A program made the translations under genes and the position numbers. From Gremmenia infestans (lineage: Eukaryota > Ascomycota > Leotiomycetes > Helotiales > Hamatocanthoscyphaceae): a stretch of DNA of 64,000 nt. Location of the stretch: positions 84,501 through 148,500 of the forward strand of contig JAFEVB010000020.1 in the NCBI GenBank assembly GCA_032629725.1. Direction: 5' to 3'. The notes under the pieces are model-generated. The model was given only the letters and a program-made list of their open reading frames with translations, ran no database searches and was not told where the DNA came from. Of this stretch, positions 32,285 through 44,263 are shown piece by piece; position 1 is the first letter of the stretch; each line of letters opens with the position of its first letter.

Positions 32285-32915
32285 ATGAAGGTGTTTTCCA
32301 ACTCAGAGACCTTCGATTACTCCTGGGAGGAGGTCTCCACTGCAAACTGGCGGAAGTACTGCCCATGGAACGAGAAGTCGACGCATGTCATTGCCGTTGA
32401 CACCTTATCGCGGCATGTCGATGCTGAGACCGGAATTGTATGCTGCCCTCCACTTCTGCCTGAGACCTACTGAACTAACATGTCCTCAGCTCCGTACCGA
32501 ACGCTTGATAACGTGCAAGCAAAGCGCGCCGAAATGGTTGGCTTCTTTGATGGGAGGAACAGACGTTTCTCACGTCTTTGAGACTTCCTACGTGGATCCC
32601 GAGTCAAAGAAAGTCACCATGGTCTCGCAGAACCTCACCTGGTCGAATATTCTGAGCTGTCAAGAAAAAGTCGTTTACCAACCCCTGTCAGCTACGGAGA
32701 CACAATTTGTACAAGAGGCGAAGGTCACCGCGTTGTGTGGAGGTTGGCAAAAGGTTAAGAACGCCGTTGAGGAAGCTACGGTTTGCCGCTTCAGCGAGAA
32801 CGCCCGGTTGGGAAAGGAAGGATTCGAGACTGTGCTGGAGATGAGCCGGCGAGTCTTCAGTGAAGAAAAGTTGAAGCAGAAGAAGCAGACAGAAAGAGAG
32901 ACGGTGGCGCTGTAG
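32285..32915 (+). CDS. PRELI/MSF1-domain protein, Ups1-like
   Basis: Intermembrane-space phospholipid carrier family; yeast Ups1 with Mdm35 moves phosphatidic acid for cardiolipin synthesis. Two exons (32285-32437, 32490-32915) give 192 residues. The N-terminus MKVFSNSETFDYSWEEVSTA is the family start. The 52-nt intron restores ETGI-LRTERLITCKQSAPKW. The body (YVDPESKKVTMVSQNLTWSN) is typical, and the C-terminal helix is charged and lysine-rich. Similarity is closer to Ups1 than Ups2/3 by the MK-x-F start, but this is a judgement from memory. Confidence 0.92.
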
Positions 32916-33250
32916 ACGGAACATCTGATGGATTACCGACACAATCACGACACTCACGACTTCACCTTTCTTTATTAGAACTCAGCAGTGGTATTAAAAG
33001 TCCCTTTTCGGAGTCTGGGACACAGAGAGATATGGGTTATTAGCAAGGAGTTCTGGGTTCAAATGGAGAAGACCGCTATGGAAACCGACCTGCGTTGTAT
33101 AGTAATAGATGTACTTTTAATTGCGTTCATTATGCAGAAGAAATAAGGACCAAATAGAATAGAGAGCTAGAAGACAAGATCAAACCTTGCACGATATCTC
33201 AAAGCCGTAAAACATCACCTTTACTGGTACAATCCTATGTTACATATTGT
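32916..33250. other. Intergenic between convergent genes
   Basis: About 330 bp of 3' flanking sequence for the Ups gene and the small protein gene. Nothing else is visible. Confidence 0.5.
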
Positions 33251-33696
33251 TTAAGTTCGATCATTTGCCATTTTCGAAATCCTAGCTTTACACCTCTCCT
33301 CATAACCCACCACTACTTTCCTGAATCCTGCATCCAACTGCCCCTTCAAAACTTTAGCAATGACATGCCCGGCCTCCTCATACCTCCTAAAGAAGTACAG
33401 CTCCTCAATGGCATGCAATATCGTCTGTGACTCAGGCTTTGACGGATGGTCAATAGGGATTTGGAGTGTTTTCCACAGCTTCATTCATGACCACAGATTA
33501 GTATACAACCAAGATGATCATAGGAAAGGATATTTACCTCTCCGGTTTCAATCTTCGGCCTCCAATCTGCTCTCTGCCGTTGAAAGTCTTCCTCGGACTG
33601 GAAATCTCGTGGCACCTTGACGCCCTCATTGGCGGATTCATCTGCGGAACTGACTTCGATATTAAAGAGGCCTCCATCTTCGTCGTCGCCGTCCAT
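33251..33696 (-). CDS. Conserved small acidic-N/helical-C protein, unknown
   Basis: Two exons (33696-33538, 33478-33251) with a 59-nt intron give 128 residues. The splice joins RPKIETGE to LWKTLQIPIDHP in phase. The first 35 residues are acidic (MDGDDEDGG, SSADESANEG). The rest forms amphipathic helices resembling a short TPR-like hairpin (AIEELYFFRRYEEAGHVIAK, FRKVVVGYEERCKARI). I recognise the pattern as a conserved small fungal protein but know no function. There are no signal peptide, membrane helix or catalytic motifs. Confidence 0.75.
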
Positions 33697-34619
33697 CTTT
33701 CTTGACTCTGCAAGCGCTCTTTCTTGGAGGTTTCTTAGTTGTGTAAATGATACGCAGAGAAATAAATCTCTTATCCAGCGATAAGCATTTTGATGGTGAT
33801 CACTTTAGACCGAGGCAGGGCAGGGCAGGGACCTTCCTGATATTTCAGCCGATGTTCTTTGGTTCAACCTTCACCTCGATCAAACTCTAACGATCTACGA
33901 ATATGGAGTGTACTTGAATATCATAGTACTCTATGGAAGAACAAGCCAATCCCAAAGACTTGGGGCAGTTTCTATGGCGCTCTGAGAAAGGAAAAATCAA
34001 CTACCTAATCCAGCTTGATAGTTATTATTTCCGGGATTCCTGGCTCAGTTCATACTCACTCACTTGCCTTTCCTAGATATGTTTTATATATTCCATCGCT
34101 CGTCGTCGGCTTTGGAACATCTTGCCTCCAGCCTAGACCACCAGTGCAGGGCTCACCCGTCCAGTCAATGGCAATCGAAGGCTTGTAATGCTGCAGCATG
34201 ATAGGTGCACATCCCAGACTGAACGCCGCCCCTTGTCAATCACACCCCACCATGGAGTCCCCTAAGCGCAGGAACACACGAAGGCCGACGACAATTCTGC
34301 TCTGGTCAACCCTTAAAGGCAGGTTTGAGCGTAGAAGAAGTCTTTTAGTCAACCAAGCGGTCATGGGACGAAAGATAAGTTCATCTTCACATCTATCCGC
34401 ATACACTTGCACTTAAGGGTCTAGTATAGACAAACAGACTTTTCACAGTCCTAGGTGTATGGTAGGTACAAAACAGTGGCCCTCCCCCACATTTCCATCT
34501 CACACAACAACCTTCTTTTCTTTCCAGTGCAACAAAGATAAATCAACCACCACTACTACTCCTATTACTCTAAGATATTGAAAATACAAGCAATATCAGC
34601 AAGCAATCAATCAGCAATC
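33697..34619. promoter_or_regulatory. Divergent intergenic region before OAT
   Basis: About 920 bp between the small protein gene and ornithine aminotransferase. Three CAGGG units stand at about 33815-33830. The last 150 bp before the OAT ATG are CA/CT-rich leader-like sequence. No gene is visible. Confidence 0.4.
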
Positions 34620-36150
34620 ATGGCTCCCCACGCAAATGGAACCGCTGATACCAATAGCAGCATCCTCAAACCCACCGCCCCAACATTCCAACCCGTCGCC
34701 ACCCTCGCAGACTCCAAGTACCACTCAACCTCCACAGTCTCCGCAATTGAAACCGAGAACAAGTACGCAGCCCACAACTACCACCCCCTACCTATAGTGT
34801 TCGCGCGCGCCCAAGGCTCCAGCGTCTGGGACCCAGAAGGGAACCACTACATCGACTGTCTGTCAGCATATAGCGCCGTCAACCAAGGCCACTGCCACCC
34901 GGAACTCGTCAAGGCATTGTGCGAGCAGGCAAGCCGGCTCACGCTCTCCTCGCGTGCCTTTCACAATGACGTATTCCCAAAATGGGCCGAGAAGGTCAAG
35001 CAGGTGTTTGGCTATGATATGGTGCTGCCGATGAATACTGGTGCAGAGGCCGTCGAGACGGCTATTAAGATCGCGAGAAAGTGGGCGTACAAGGTGAAGG
35101 GTGTAGAGCAGGGGAAGGCATTGGTGTTTTCTGTTACAGAGAACTTTCATGGACGGACGGTATGCTTCCCCTCTATAAAACAAGACCAATTGACTAATCT
35201 GCGCAATAGATGACAGCAATCTCCATGTCTACGGATCCCGAATCCCGCGACAATTACGGTCCTTACGTCCCAGGCGTTGGCGCCGTGATTCCCTCGACCG
35301 GCAAACCCATCCGCTTTAACAACGTTCCCGATCTCGAGGCAGCTCTGGACGCCCACGGAAAAGACACCGCAGCATTCATCGTCGAGCCTATTCAAGGTGA
35401 AGCAGGTGTCGTCGTACCGGATGACGATTACCTTACCAAGGTCCAGGAATTGTGCAAGAAACACAACGTCTTGCTGATCTGCGATGAGATTCAAACTGGT
35501 ATCGGACGAACCGGACGCATGCTTTGCTCGGAATGGGCAGGTATCAAACCAGATTTAGTCACCCTTGGAAAAGCCATTTCAGGGGGCATGTATCCTGTTT
35601 CTTGTGTTTTGGGATCGAAGGAGGTTATGCTCACTATTGAGCCTGGAACGCACGGTTCGACATATGGTGGAAATCCGCTGGGATGCGCTGTTTCTATCCG
35701 TGCGTTGGAGATCATGGAAGAAGAGGACTTGACCGCGAAGGCCCAGGCGCTGGGCAATTTGTTCAGACAGGGACTAGCGGATTTGAAGAGCCCGATGATC
35801 AAGTTGGTGAGGGGAAAAGGCTTGTTGAACGCTGTTGTTATTGATGAGTCGAAGACTGGGGGTCACTCAGCCTGGGACTTGTGTATGTTGTTGAAGAGCA
35901 AGGGACTGTTGGTACGTTTTCCCTATAACCTGCGTTCGAAATGCAAAATCCTAATATTGAACAGGCTAAACCAACACATGAGAATATCATTCGTCTCGCA
36001 CCACCCCTTGTCATCACAGAAGAGCAAATCAAAGACGCACTACGCATCATCGGCGAAGCTATCATTGAACTCCCGAATCTCAAGGGCGCGAAGGAGCACG
36101 AGGTTATCCCCGATAGCGAGAAGGATGTTCATATCCATGTGGACCTATAA
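34620..36150 (+). CDS. CAR2: Ornithine aminotransferase
   Basis: PLP enzyme that converts ornithine and 2-oxoglutarate to glutamate semialdehyde and glutamate (arginine catabolism, proline supply). Three exons (34620-35159, 35210-35911, 35965-36150) give 475 residues. Class III aminotransferase features are DCLSAYSAVNQGHCHPEL, NTGAEAVETAIKIARKW, ENFHGRT-MTAISMSTDP across intron 1, and ICDEIQTGIGRTG (Asp272). The PLP lysine is Lys301 in LVTLGKAISGGMYP. Intron 2 (53 nt) joins KGLL to AKPTHENIIRLAPPLVI. There is no obvious mitochondrial presequence, consistent with a cytosolic enzyme as in yeast. Confidence 0.96.
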
Positions 36151-36584
36151 ATAATACCCACGATAACGGCGTTTATGTTTATAACAGAAATGGGATTGGA
36201 ATATTGCATAGGTAGGCAAAAGCATTATTACAATTACGGGCACAAACTGCATTAGATAAGTTCTAGACTAGACTCTAAAACTAGTTACGCTTTAAATTCG
36301 TTTTGCGCGTACTGTACGCCAAATAGTCTTCGTAGGGCCCACGCAACTTTTGACACCGCTTACTAGGTACTAATTTAGAACCAGGCCCTACGCGTCCCCT
36401 GCAGTGTTCCTCAGCTTATATTTCACGTATCTGCTACCTTGTTGCTTTTTTGTTCACTTACATAGCAACCCAACCACACTGTTACTGTGCCAAGGTACTG
36501 CATATAGGCGTGAAGCGTATTCGCAAACACGCACTTTATTCACTTACATCCTCAATCATCGAATTTCAGCCGCACAAAATTGTC
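36151..36584. other. Intergenic, OAT to DUF3431 gene
   Basis: About 430 bp with no gene. The DUF3431 frame is open upstream to 36450, but the first ATG followed by a natural-looking cytoplasmic tail is at 36585. Confidence 0.4.
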
Positions 36585-37730
36585 ATGGCAGAAGAACAGG
36601 TTGGGAGTAGGGCTTCAGTTGCCGCAATTATGAATGCCATCACCCACCGTTCCTTTCGACATTGGACGCGCGCAGTCTCCGTGGCATTCATTCTCCTCGC
36701 TGGCTATCTCTCTCTTCGATATTTCTCTGACTATCACGAATCTCCATATCTCACCTCCCCGATAGATAGTGAGGCCTCCACCTCGGCGCCCGAACCTCCA
36801 CCAACCCTAGGTGTCAACCTCGTCCTAGCCTCCACGCAGAAGGACAACGTCGACTGGGCATACAATGTCAGCATCCCGAATGCGCATTTGAACATTATAC
36901 GCTATGTTGCGGATGATCCAAATGCGCCGTATCACCCGCCACAGAACAAGGGCAATGAAGCGATGATCATCCTCACCTACCTCTACGAATTCTACGACGA
37001 CCTGCCCGACATATCCATATTCACACACTCGACTGACGGCGCCTGGCACAACGAAGAGCTCTTCGACCTGCGCATTGCGCCCGCGCTCAACGTTCTCGAT
37101 CTCGACGAGGTTGTGCGCCGACAATACGTCAATCTGAAGGTCAGCGGTTATAATGGCTGTCCAGCATGGATCAGAACTAGTATTACCAGTATTTCGTCGC
37201 CTGGATACAGTGGGCTGAAGGAGGAGGAGCCCTATATGAAGGAAATCTTTCAAGATAATTTCCCCGGAGATGAGGTCCCGGAGATCTTTGGGAGTGCGTG
37301 TTGCTCGCAATTTGCGGTGACCAAGGAAGCCATACAAGCCAAGCCGCGCGAACAATATCTGCGACATCGAGATTGGTTGTTGAACCAGCAGTACCCGAAT
37401 AATATCTCTGGGCGATTGTGGGAGCATTTATGGGCATATATCTTCCTCGGGAGAGCGGTGGAGTGTCCGGTGGAATATAAGAATATGTGTCGCCAGTACC
37501 ATATCTGCTTTGAGGACCAGGAGAGCTATGAGCGCTGGGTCCAGATGGAGAAAGAGTGGCTTGAATACGAGGGGAACAAAAACAATCCGGAACTACCGAA
37601 TCCGGATGAAGCTTCGGTCAAAGCGATGGAGAATATGAAGTTCGTTATTACGAACATGAAGGAGGGGGCATTGACAAGGGGTAAATCGGCGTCGTTGAGG
37701 GAAAAGATTGCTGGAGATCTGCCCAAATGA
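36585..37730 (+). CDS. DUF3431 protein, type II membrane
   Basis: Single exon of 381 residues. A short cytoplasmic tail precedes a signal-anchor helix at about 29-46 (AVSVAFILLAGYLSLRYF). The luminal part carries DUF3431 features: VNLVLASTQKDNVDWAYNVS, ADDPNAPYHPPQNKGNEAMI, YLYEFYDDLPDISIFTHSTD and the CCSQFAVTKEAI segment. The fold and motif layout suggest a Golgi-type glycosyltransferase-like protein, but no activity is established for the family. It stands alone with no functionally linked neighbour. Confidence 0.88.
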   Translation: MAEEQVGSRASVAAIMNAITHRSFRHWTRAVSVAFILLAGYLSLRYFSDYHESPYLTSPIDSEASTSAPEPPPTLGVNLVLASTQKDNVDWAYNVSIPNAHLNIIRYVADDPNAPYHPPQNKGNEAMIILTYLYEFYDDLPDISIFTHSTDGAWHNEELFDLRIAPALNVLDLDEVVRRQYVNLKVSGYNGCPAWIRTSITSISSPGYSGLKEEEPYMKEIFQDNFPGDEVPEIFGSACCSQFAVTKEAIQAKPREQYLRHRDWLLNQQYPNNISGRLWEHLWAYIFLGRAVECPVEYKNMCRQYHICFEDQESYERWVQMEKEWLEYEGNKNNPELPNPDEASVKAMENMKFVITNMKEGALTRGKSASLREKIAGDLPK

Positions 37731-38584
37731 GTTTTATCTCAGTGAATGGAAGCGCCGCAGGATGGCACGATACAACCGGCGATCGAAGCAGTTGGACACG
37801 CCGCATCGTGGACTACTATACCCCCATTGACGGTCTGCTACAAGTTGGAAACCCAATGAGCAAGTCCGAAAGCTCAATCGTCTTTCAATAGTCAACGATG
37901 ACACAACATTCAATATCCCCCCCGCCTGGAGTGACTCAGAAAGATGCAGCGGACTGCATCCAAAAACACTTTCCAGCAACCCACTCAAAATCCGAATGCC
38001 TCAGCTGGCGACAAAGGTGACATATATATATACCCTGTGTATGCGTTTAAGATGGAGAGAAGGTGTTTGGATATACCTGGGCTATTATTTGTATTAGAAT
38101 ACGTAAGAAAGGAAAGAACAGGACCAAGTTGATTGAGTGCTGGATACTAGAGAAAGAATGGGGATGTTATGTACTTAGTAAATATTGATGGAATTGGGTT
38201 ATTGGATAGCATCAAGGATAGGCTATAGACTGTTGCAAGCCTCTTAAAAATTGAGCTCCAGATTTTGAATACATATCTTTGAATGCATTCTTTGCCTTTG
38301 TTCCTGTTGTGGTCTTGACCGCGCGACAGCTCACGATTTCTCTAGAAATAAGATGTATGTTCTACAGGTATAGGTATACATGAGTACAGAGTACCAAGCA
38401 AAGTGCTTGTCCTTCAAGCTGTGCTGCCCCTGCCACGTGAGATCCCTGCAACACTATCAATGGATCAATGGCTCAAGCTCAAGCACCTCGGCCCGCCAAC
38501 GTCATACTGTATCTTTTGAAGCTCCAAGTGCCGGTAGACTTCACTTCTTCACTTCATCTTCAACACTTCGGCATCAGCAACACA
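37731..38584. other. Intergenic, no supported gene
   Basis: About 850 bp. The enoyl-reductase frame is open upstream to an in-frame ATG at 38468, but the extension lacks targeting character. Nothing else is visible. Confidence 0.45.
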
Positions 38585-39881
38585 ATGTCACTCCCACGCA
38601 CTATACGAGCTGGCACACGTCCTACGGGACTCATCCCCAGAGCATTGGGGCCTAGATATGGGCAGATGATGGGCAAAAGGCATAAGTCTGGGCCATACGG
38701 TTACACACAGGCGAAAGCACTGGTGTATTCGAAATACGGCAATCCGGCCGATGTCCTCTCGTATATCCTCCTTTTCCTTAATGCTCATCCTAAATACATT
38801 ATCTACCTGCGGGTATGCATCAGATCTCTAGCTAACACCCACCAGTCTCCACACACACTCCATAACGCCCTCGCTCCCCCCCTCAACCCTCCTCCTCCGC
38901 ACCCTCGCAACGCCCATAAACCCCGCCGACATAAACCAAATCCAAGGCGTCTACCCAGCCCGCCCCCCCTTCACCAGCCTCCTAGGTACACCCGCCCCCT
39001 CGGCCGTCGGCGGCAACGAAGGCTGTTTCGAGATCCTATCTTCCCCCGCGCCCTCTACCAACCTCTCAAAAGGCGACTGGGTAATCATGCGCTCGACCGG
39101 TTTCGGGACCTGGCGCACGCACGCTACAGCTAGTCCAGACGACGTGATCAAGATATCCAATAAAGAAGGATTGAGTCCCATTCAGGTCGGCACCGTGAGT
39201 GTCAATCCGTGCACGGCGTATCGCATGTTACGGGATTTTGAGACGCTGGATCCGGGGGCCGGAGACTGGTTTATACAGAACGGTGCGAATAGCGGGGTGG
39301 GGCGGGCTGCGATACAGTTCGGGCGGTTGTGGGGGGTCAAGAGTCTGAATGTTATACGGGACCGGCCGGACGCGGCTGCGACGCAGGCGATGAAGGATGA
39401 GTTGCTGGAATTGGGGGCTACGAAGGTTGTGACGGAGTCGGAGTTGATGAGTAGGGGATTTAAGGACCAGGTTGCGGAATGGACGAACGGGGGACGGGAG
39501 AAGATCAAGGTAGGCTTGAATTGTGTGGGAGGGAAAGCTACACAGGTTCTCGTGAAGCAACTGTCGAGTGGTGGACATCTTGTGACGTATGGAGGCATGT
39601 CGAAAGCACCGGTGGAATTGCCTACAGGGCTGCTTATTTTCAAGGATCTGAAATTCAGTGGGTTTTGGGTTAGTCGGTGGAGTGATGAGAATCCGGCGGA
39701 GAAGAAGAGGACAGTGGAGGAGATTCTGGAGTGGACGAGGAAAGGGGAGTTCAAGGATATTCCGGTGCAGGAGATGAGGTGGGATTGGGATACTAAGGCG
39801 GAGAAGCTCAAGGAGGGTGTGGCGGGGACACTGGAAGGGTTTAGGGCGGGGAAGGGGGTATTTGTTTATGGTGATACGTGA
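38585..39881 (+). CDS. ETR1: Mitochondrial trans-2-enoyl-(ACP/CoA) reductase
   Basis: Last reductive step of mitochondrial fatty acid synthesis, which feeds lipoate production. Two exons (38585-38760, 38846-39881) give 403 residues. A basic presequence (MSLPRTIRAGTRPTGLIPRA) precedes QAKALVYSKYGNPADVLS. The 85-nt intron leads into NPADINQIQGVYPARPPF, an MDR-family signature with the catalytic-region Tyr. GNEGCFEIL, SVNPCTAYRML and the NADPH-binding NGANSGVGRAAIQFGRLWG follow. The frame extends 39 residues upstream to ATG 38468; the shorter start is preferred. Codon use is GC-rich at the start of exon 2, with a poly-C run. Confidence 0.94.
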
Positions 39882-39946
39882 ATGAAATGCTAAGCTTTGG
39901 CTCTTCCTAGAGTTTGTGTGATTGATTGATTGATTTTTTGGGAATG

Positions 39947-40100
39947 ATACAGGATGCCATCGTTGCCCTGCGGACGAGAGCCCAACCTCAAAACCCTCGA
40001 CCCCCTTTTACTACACTAGGATGACGCTCATGGGCGTCATACAGGATGCCATCGTTGCCCTGCGGAAGGAAGCCCACCATGAAAACTCCCGACCCCTACC
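39947..40100. repeat. Imperfect tandem duplication in 3' region
   Basis: A 28-bp identical segment (39947-39974 and 40039-40066) is the core of two copies of about 60 bp set 92 bp apart. The duplication lies between the convergent ends of ETR1 and the galactonate dehydratase gene, so it affects only 3' flanking sequence. Confidence 0.75.
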
Positions 40101-40122
40101 TAACCTCAACACTAACACCAAC

Positions 40123-41596
40123 TTATATCTTCTCGCCCTCCAAAATCGGTTTCGCTTCCGCACTCTTCCACCACCCCTTCTCCCCACCCGGAAAGCTAAA
40201 CAGGTCCATCGACTCGGGCTTCATCTCAACACTATACCCCGGCTCCTGGGGCGTCTGATAATACCCATCCTTAATAACAGCCGGATGGTTAAAATGCTCA
40301 TGCAAATGATCCACATACTCCAACACGCTTAGTTTCCCACTCACACAAACATAATCAATCGTGCTCAGATGCTGCGTATATTCCGGTAGTCCCACACCGC
40401 CACTATGCGGCACAATGGGGACGTTGAACTTCTTGGCCATCAGGAGGACGGCTAGGACTTCGTTGACGCCGCCCATGCGGCAGGCGTCGATTTGGCAGAC
40501 GTCAATAGCGCCACTGGCGAGGAGCTGCTTGAAGATCACGCGGTTCTGGCACATTTCGCCGGTGGCGACGCCGATTCCGTGGGGGCGCAGAGCGTCGCGG
40601 ATGGCTTTGTGGCCGAGGATGTCGTCGGGGGACGTGGGCTCTTCGATGAACCAGGGTTTGAATTCTTTGAGCTGTTGCATGTATTCGATGGCTTCGGGGA
40701 CAGACCAGACCTGGAGTTTTAATATCAGTATATGCAGATGGGTGTAAATATTGAGAAGGGAAAGAGGAGAAATACCTGATTCGCATCCACCATCAAAATA
40801 TTCCCCTTGTCATACCCAATAACACTCCTCGCAATAGTCAACCGTCTCTTATCCGCCTCAATACTCGTCCCAACCTTCAGCTTGAAATGCCTGTACCCCT
40901 TACTCAACGTCTCCTCCAACAGTCCCTTCATCTTCTCCTCCCCATACCCAAGCCACCCTGCACTAGTAGTATACGCCGGCACAGCGCGACTATCCAACGC
41001 ATCCTGCAACCTCTTCTTCTTGCCCTCCTCCTCGCCCTTCAACATCTGCACCGCCTCATCCGGCGTGATCGCATCGGTGATATACCTGAAATCAATACAG
41101 CGCACAAACTCCTCCGGCGACATGTCGGCCACGATTCTCCAGACCGGCTTGTTCAGCGTCTTGGCCCACAGATCCCAGATGGCGTTCACGACCGCGCCGA
41201 GCGCCAGGTGGATGACGCCTTTCTCAGGCCCGATCCAGCGTAATTGCGAGTCGGAGACTAGGTAGCGCCATGTCTGGCCCCAGTTTGCGACGAGCGAGGA
41301 GAGCGTGCGGCCTTTGATGCGGTCGGCGACGTTGTCGATGGCTTTGCAGACGATGTCGTTGCCGCGGCCGATGGTGAAGGTCTGGAGGGGATAAGAGGTT
41401 AGTATAATAGTAACAGGGTAAAGGGAGAAGAGGGGCATACCATGCCGTGGCCGGAGAAGGGCGAGTCGGTCTTCAAAATGCAGTATGCGGCCGAGTAGTC
41501 GCCTGCTGCGTTCATGGCGTCTGAGCCTGTCTTGTCGAGGGACGTTGGGAATCGCACATCGCGCGTGTCCCAGCCTGTGATAGTGACTTCTGCCAT
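40123..41596 (-). CDS. LGD1: L-galactonate dehydratase, enolase superfamily
   Basis: Dehydrates L-galactonate to 2-keto-3-deoxy-L-galactonate in fungal D-galacturonate (pectin) catabolism. Three exons (41596-41441, 41381-40776, 40710-40123) give 449 residues, the family length, and both introns are phase 0. The mandelate-racemase group fold shows HFKLKVGTSIEADKRRL with the KxK-type lysine (about 219-222) and VDANQ (250-254) and FIEEPTSPDD as metal-ligand regions. PHSGGVGLPEYTQHLS is near the C-terminus. L-fuconate dehydratase is the main alternative. No other galacturonate-pathway gene lies nearby. Confidence 0.9.
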
Positions 41597-42876
41597 GATC
41601 AATGTTGTAGATATGCCTTTGTGCAGTTGGGGATGGTGGGGTAGAGTGGGGTTAATTGGAGTTTGGGAGAGGGAATGTTCAAGGAAACAGGAAAACGAGG
41701 GACTCTTCAAGAGACAGAGGAGAGAGATATATAGAGAGAGAAATATACATTGAAGGAGGGAAGGAAGATATATACTCCGCCAAAGCACAAATTCAGCTGC
41801 TTTCTTTCACCCGTCGGGTTAATAATAGTAGTACGGCAGATGGAGGGGAAATATACGCGACGTTTGATTGATGGAGAAACTTCCGGCGCTTCAAACCCAC
41901 ACGAGCCGGCGCACCAAGAGTAGCATAGTATAGCAGCATACTCGTACGCATGACAATTCCTCAATCTATTCGGATTTTTATTAGCGAACTCATGTTTACC
42001 CCTTAAAGTAAGTCGGCAATTGACCAAGTACTTAAACTAAGTCTCCTTCTATTACTATTCACATAAACTTGCTAAAGAATGTTTCGGTCTGGATTATCCC
42101 CTGGCGAATGTGAGGGTTGTTGGTTTAGGAGAAGAATCTAGGTATTCGAGAGTTTGCTTTTGAAGAAGAAGTAAGAGAGGGGCGTATCAAGTATAAATAG
42201 GGGGGTGCAGCCCAGCGTTTAAACACGTGATGTATCTGCAGAGTACCGTCGACGATGTTACAACTGCCAAGTTAGCAGCAGCATTGAATTCTCTTACTAT
42301 CCAGCCAACCATTTGATCTCGCCGGAAGTTTGGTGACGGAGCACTGATGAGGAGAAAACAATGAGGCCAAGCGGCCAAACCCCACGCTTAGCCTTGAAAG
42401 AGATAGATTGCACAGCAAAAGCAGTTGCTACACCAAACCACACAAAGAGATTAGGTGGAAAGAAAAGGGTATATATTTGAGAACTCCTGCGCTTGGTATC
42501 TTGCCCTATATTGTACAATAACCCCAATATATTGTTACACAGAAAACGCTACTTGGTAGGAAGTCTCCGGTCTGGTGAAGCTCCTCCTCGTGGCCTAACA
42601 TCGTCCTGTCCTATCATCAACCGCCATGTACTGGCGATTATGTTGTCTTGGGGCGTGTGTTGGTACTGCTTCTCCTTTCTATCGAGCTTCTGCCACTCTC
42701 TCATTGCCCTTCTCAAGATACTCTAGATGGCTAGTCATATGCCACATCTGTAGAGTTAAGTACTCCTTCCCCTTTCGTTGTGCCAGTCAGCCTGGGTTTG
42801 ATGGCGAGCGCAACACAATGCATCTGGTAAGATTTTGATGTTTCCGAAGACTGAGAATAATCCACCAAACTATTGC
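41597..42876. other. Intergenic, no supported gene
   Basis: About 1.3 kb upstream of the dehydratase. It includes AGAGAGATATATAGAGAG purine tracts at 41720-41750 in the presumptive promoter. No gene is visible. Confidence 0.45.
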
Positions 42877-44263
42877 TCAGGATAAGTCTTTGACCAAAGT
42901 TTCGTTCCATGGGAGCCAAGCCTGGCTGTACCAATTTGGCGCGCACTTGACTTTCTCAGGCGGGCCTTTCCAGACAATCATATCATCGGTGCCATTGAGG
43001 TTAGACGACACAGTTCCCTTCTGTTTCTTGATTTTCCGCGCATTCTCGTCCGTATATTCGACGTTGACCGTCGGCACCACCGCAATCTTCCCGTATCCAA
43101 TATGCCACATTTCCTTGCAGAACACAGTAGGTTCTCCCATATAACACTCTCCCTCAGCCGAGCGTCGGAACTTGATTTTCTGCTCCAGCAATGGCCGCGC
43201 GGTAAAGGCCGTTCCACCATTCCAGCAAGCATACACTTGGAAAGGCTTGTTATTCACGTATCGCTCGAGAGTCTCTTCATTGTTCCAGAATAGGTTCTGA
43301 GAGCTATCCCAACTGCCCGAATCGCTGATCTCGAAGAACGTATCGCCCTTGATATCGCGCGCAACCCAGACGTCGTAGAAGGTCTCAACTCCTTCATCCA
43401 TCCAGTCCATCGCGCAAGTCATATCTGCTTTCAGGTGTATGCGCTGGTGTACGAGCTCGAGTATGTCTTCCATGCAGAGCGAGACGTCGTTGAGGAATAT
43501 CACGGTGGCATCGTTGGACCATTCCTTCGCATTTTCGATTAGAGGTGCGAGGGCTTCGTTGCGCAGATCTGCTAGCATCTGTATGCGATCCATTTCTTCT
43601 GGGTTCTTGTCGCTTGAGTTGAAGTAATATGGGATCTGCTCTTCTTCGAGCGGGCCGCGCAACATCTGCATGATTTCATACGTTCCATCGGTTGATCGCC
43701 CTTCTATAACCGACAAGGCGCTTTGATCTGGGCCAAGGAATCGTATGGTCTCGATTATTGAACCCAGGAGTCGGGGAAGTACTGGTGCGTTTTCGTGGAG
43801 GTTTAAAGCGAAAAAGAATTGTCGTTTCGGGGCCGAGAAGAGGTTGTATTGAGTCTTGCCACGGAAAGGGTCTCGCAGATACTCATACCGACTGGTGTTG
43901 AAAGTAGGGCATTCCAGTCTATCGAATGTGTCATCCTCAGGCGTCATGATGGCTTCGATATAGAGTGGGGCTTCTGCCATCAGTGTCGCATTGCCTGGTT
44001 TCAGTCTTGGAGCAGGTTTGGCTGTAGGCGCCGTTGAATTGCCAGCTGTCAGAATATGTTAGCAGATTATATCTGAGCGCAGCCTTTGTCTTGTAATACT
44101 TACATTTGACATGGTTCCACAGGTCCGTTGCTGAAGGCGTACTGAACGTTGGGGATTGCACGAGGCCCAGGTGTATGATGAAAAGCAGTATCGCAAACAG
44201 CACCACCCCGGCCTGCAAGATTCTGGTCAAGTTCGCTATGCGCAGTCCTTGGAAACGAAGCAT
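42877..44263 (-). CDS. GT69 alpha-1,3-mannosyltransferase-like (CMT1/CAP59)
   Basis: Golgi-type glycosyltransferase of the Cryptococcus CMT1/CAP59 family. Two exons (44263-44104, 44045-42877) give 442 residues; the 58-nt intron restores WNHVK-SGNSTAPTAKP. A signal-anchor helix lies at about 15-36 (ILQAGVVLFAILLFIIHLGL). The catalytic region shows FALNLHENAPVLPRLLGSII, VIEGRSTDGTYEIM, LADLRNEALAPL, VIFLNDVSLCMEDILEL and TCAMDWMDEG, with acidic residues suited to sugar-nucleotide/metal binding. CWNGGTAFTARPLL and GECYMGEPTVFCKEMW follow. The acceptor is unknown; non-capsulated ascomycetes also carry this family. Confidence 0.9.

Noticed and set aside
39182..39811. 209-codon minus-strand frame opposite ETR1
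   Set aside because: Antisense shadow with no independent features.
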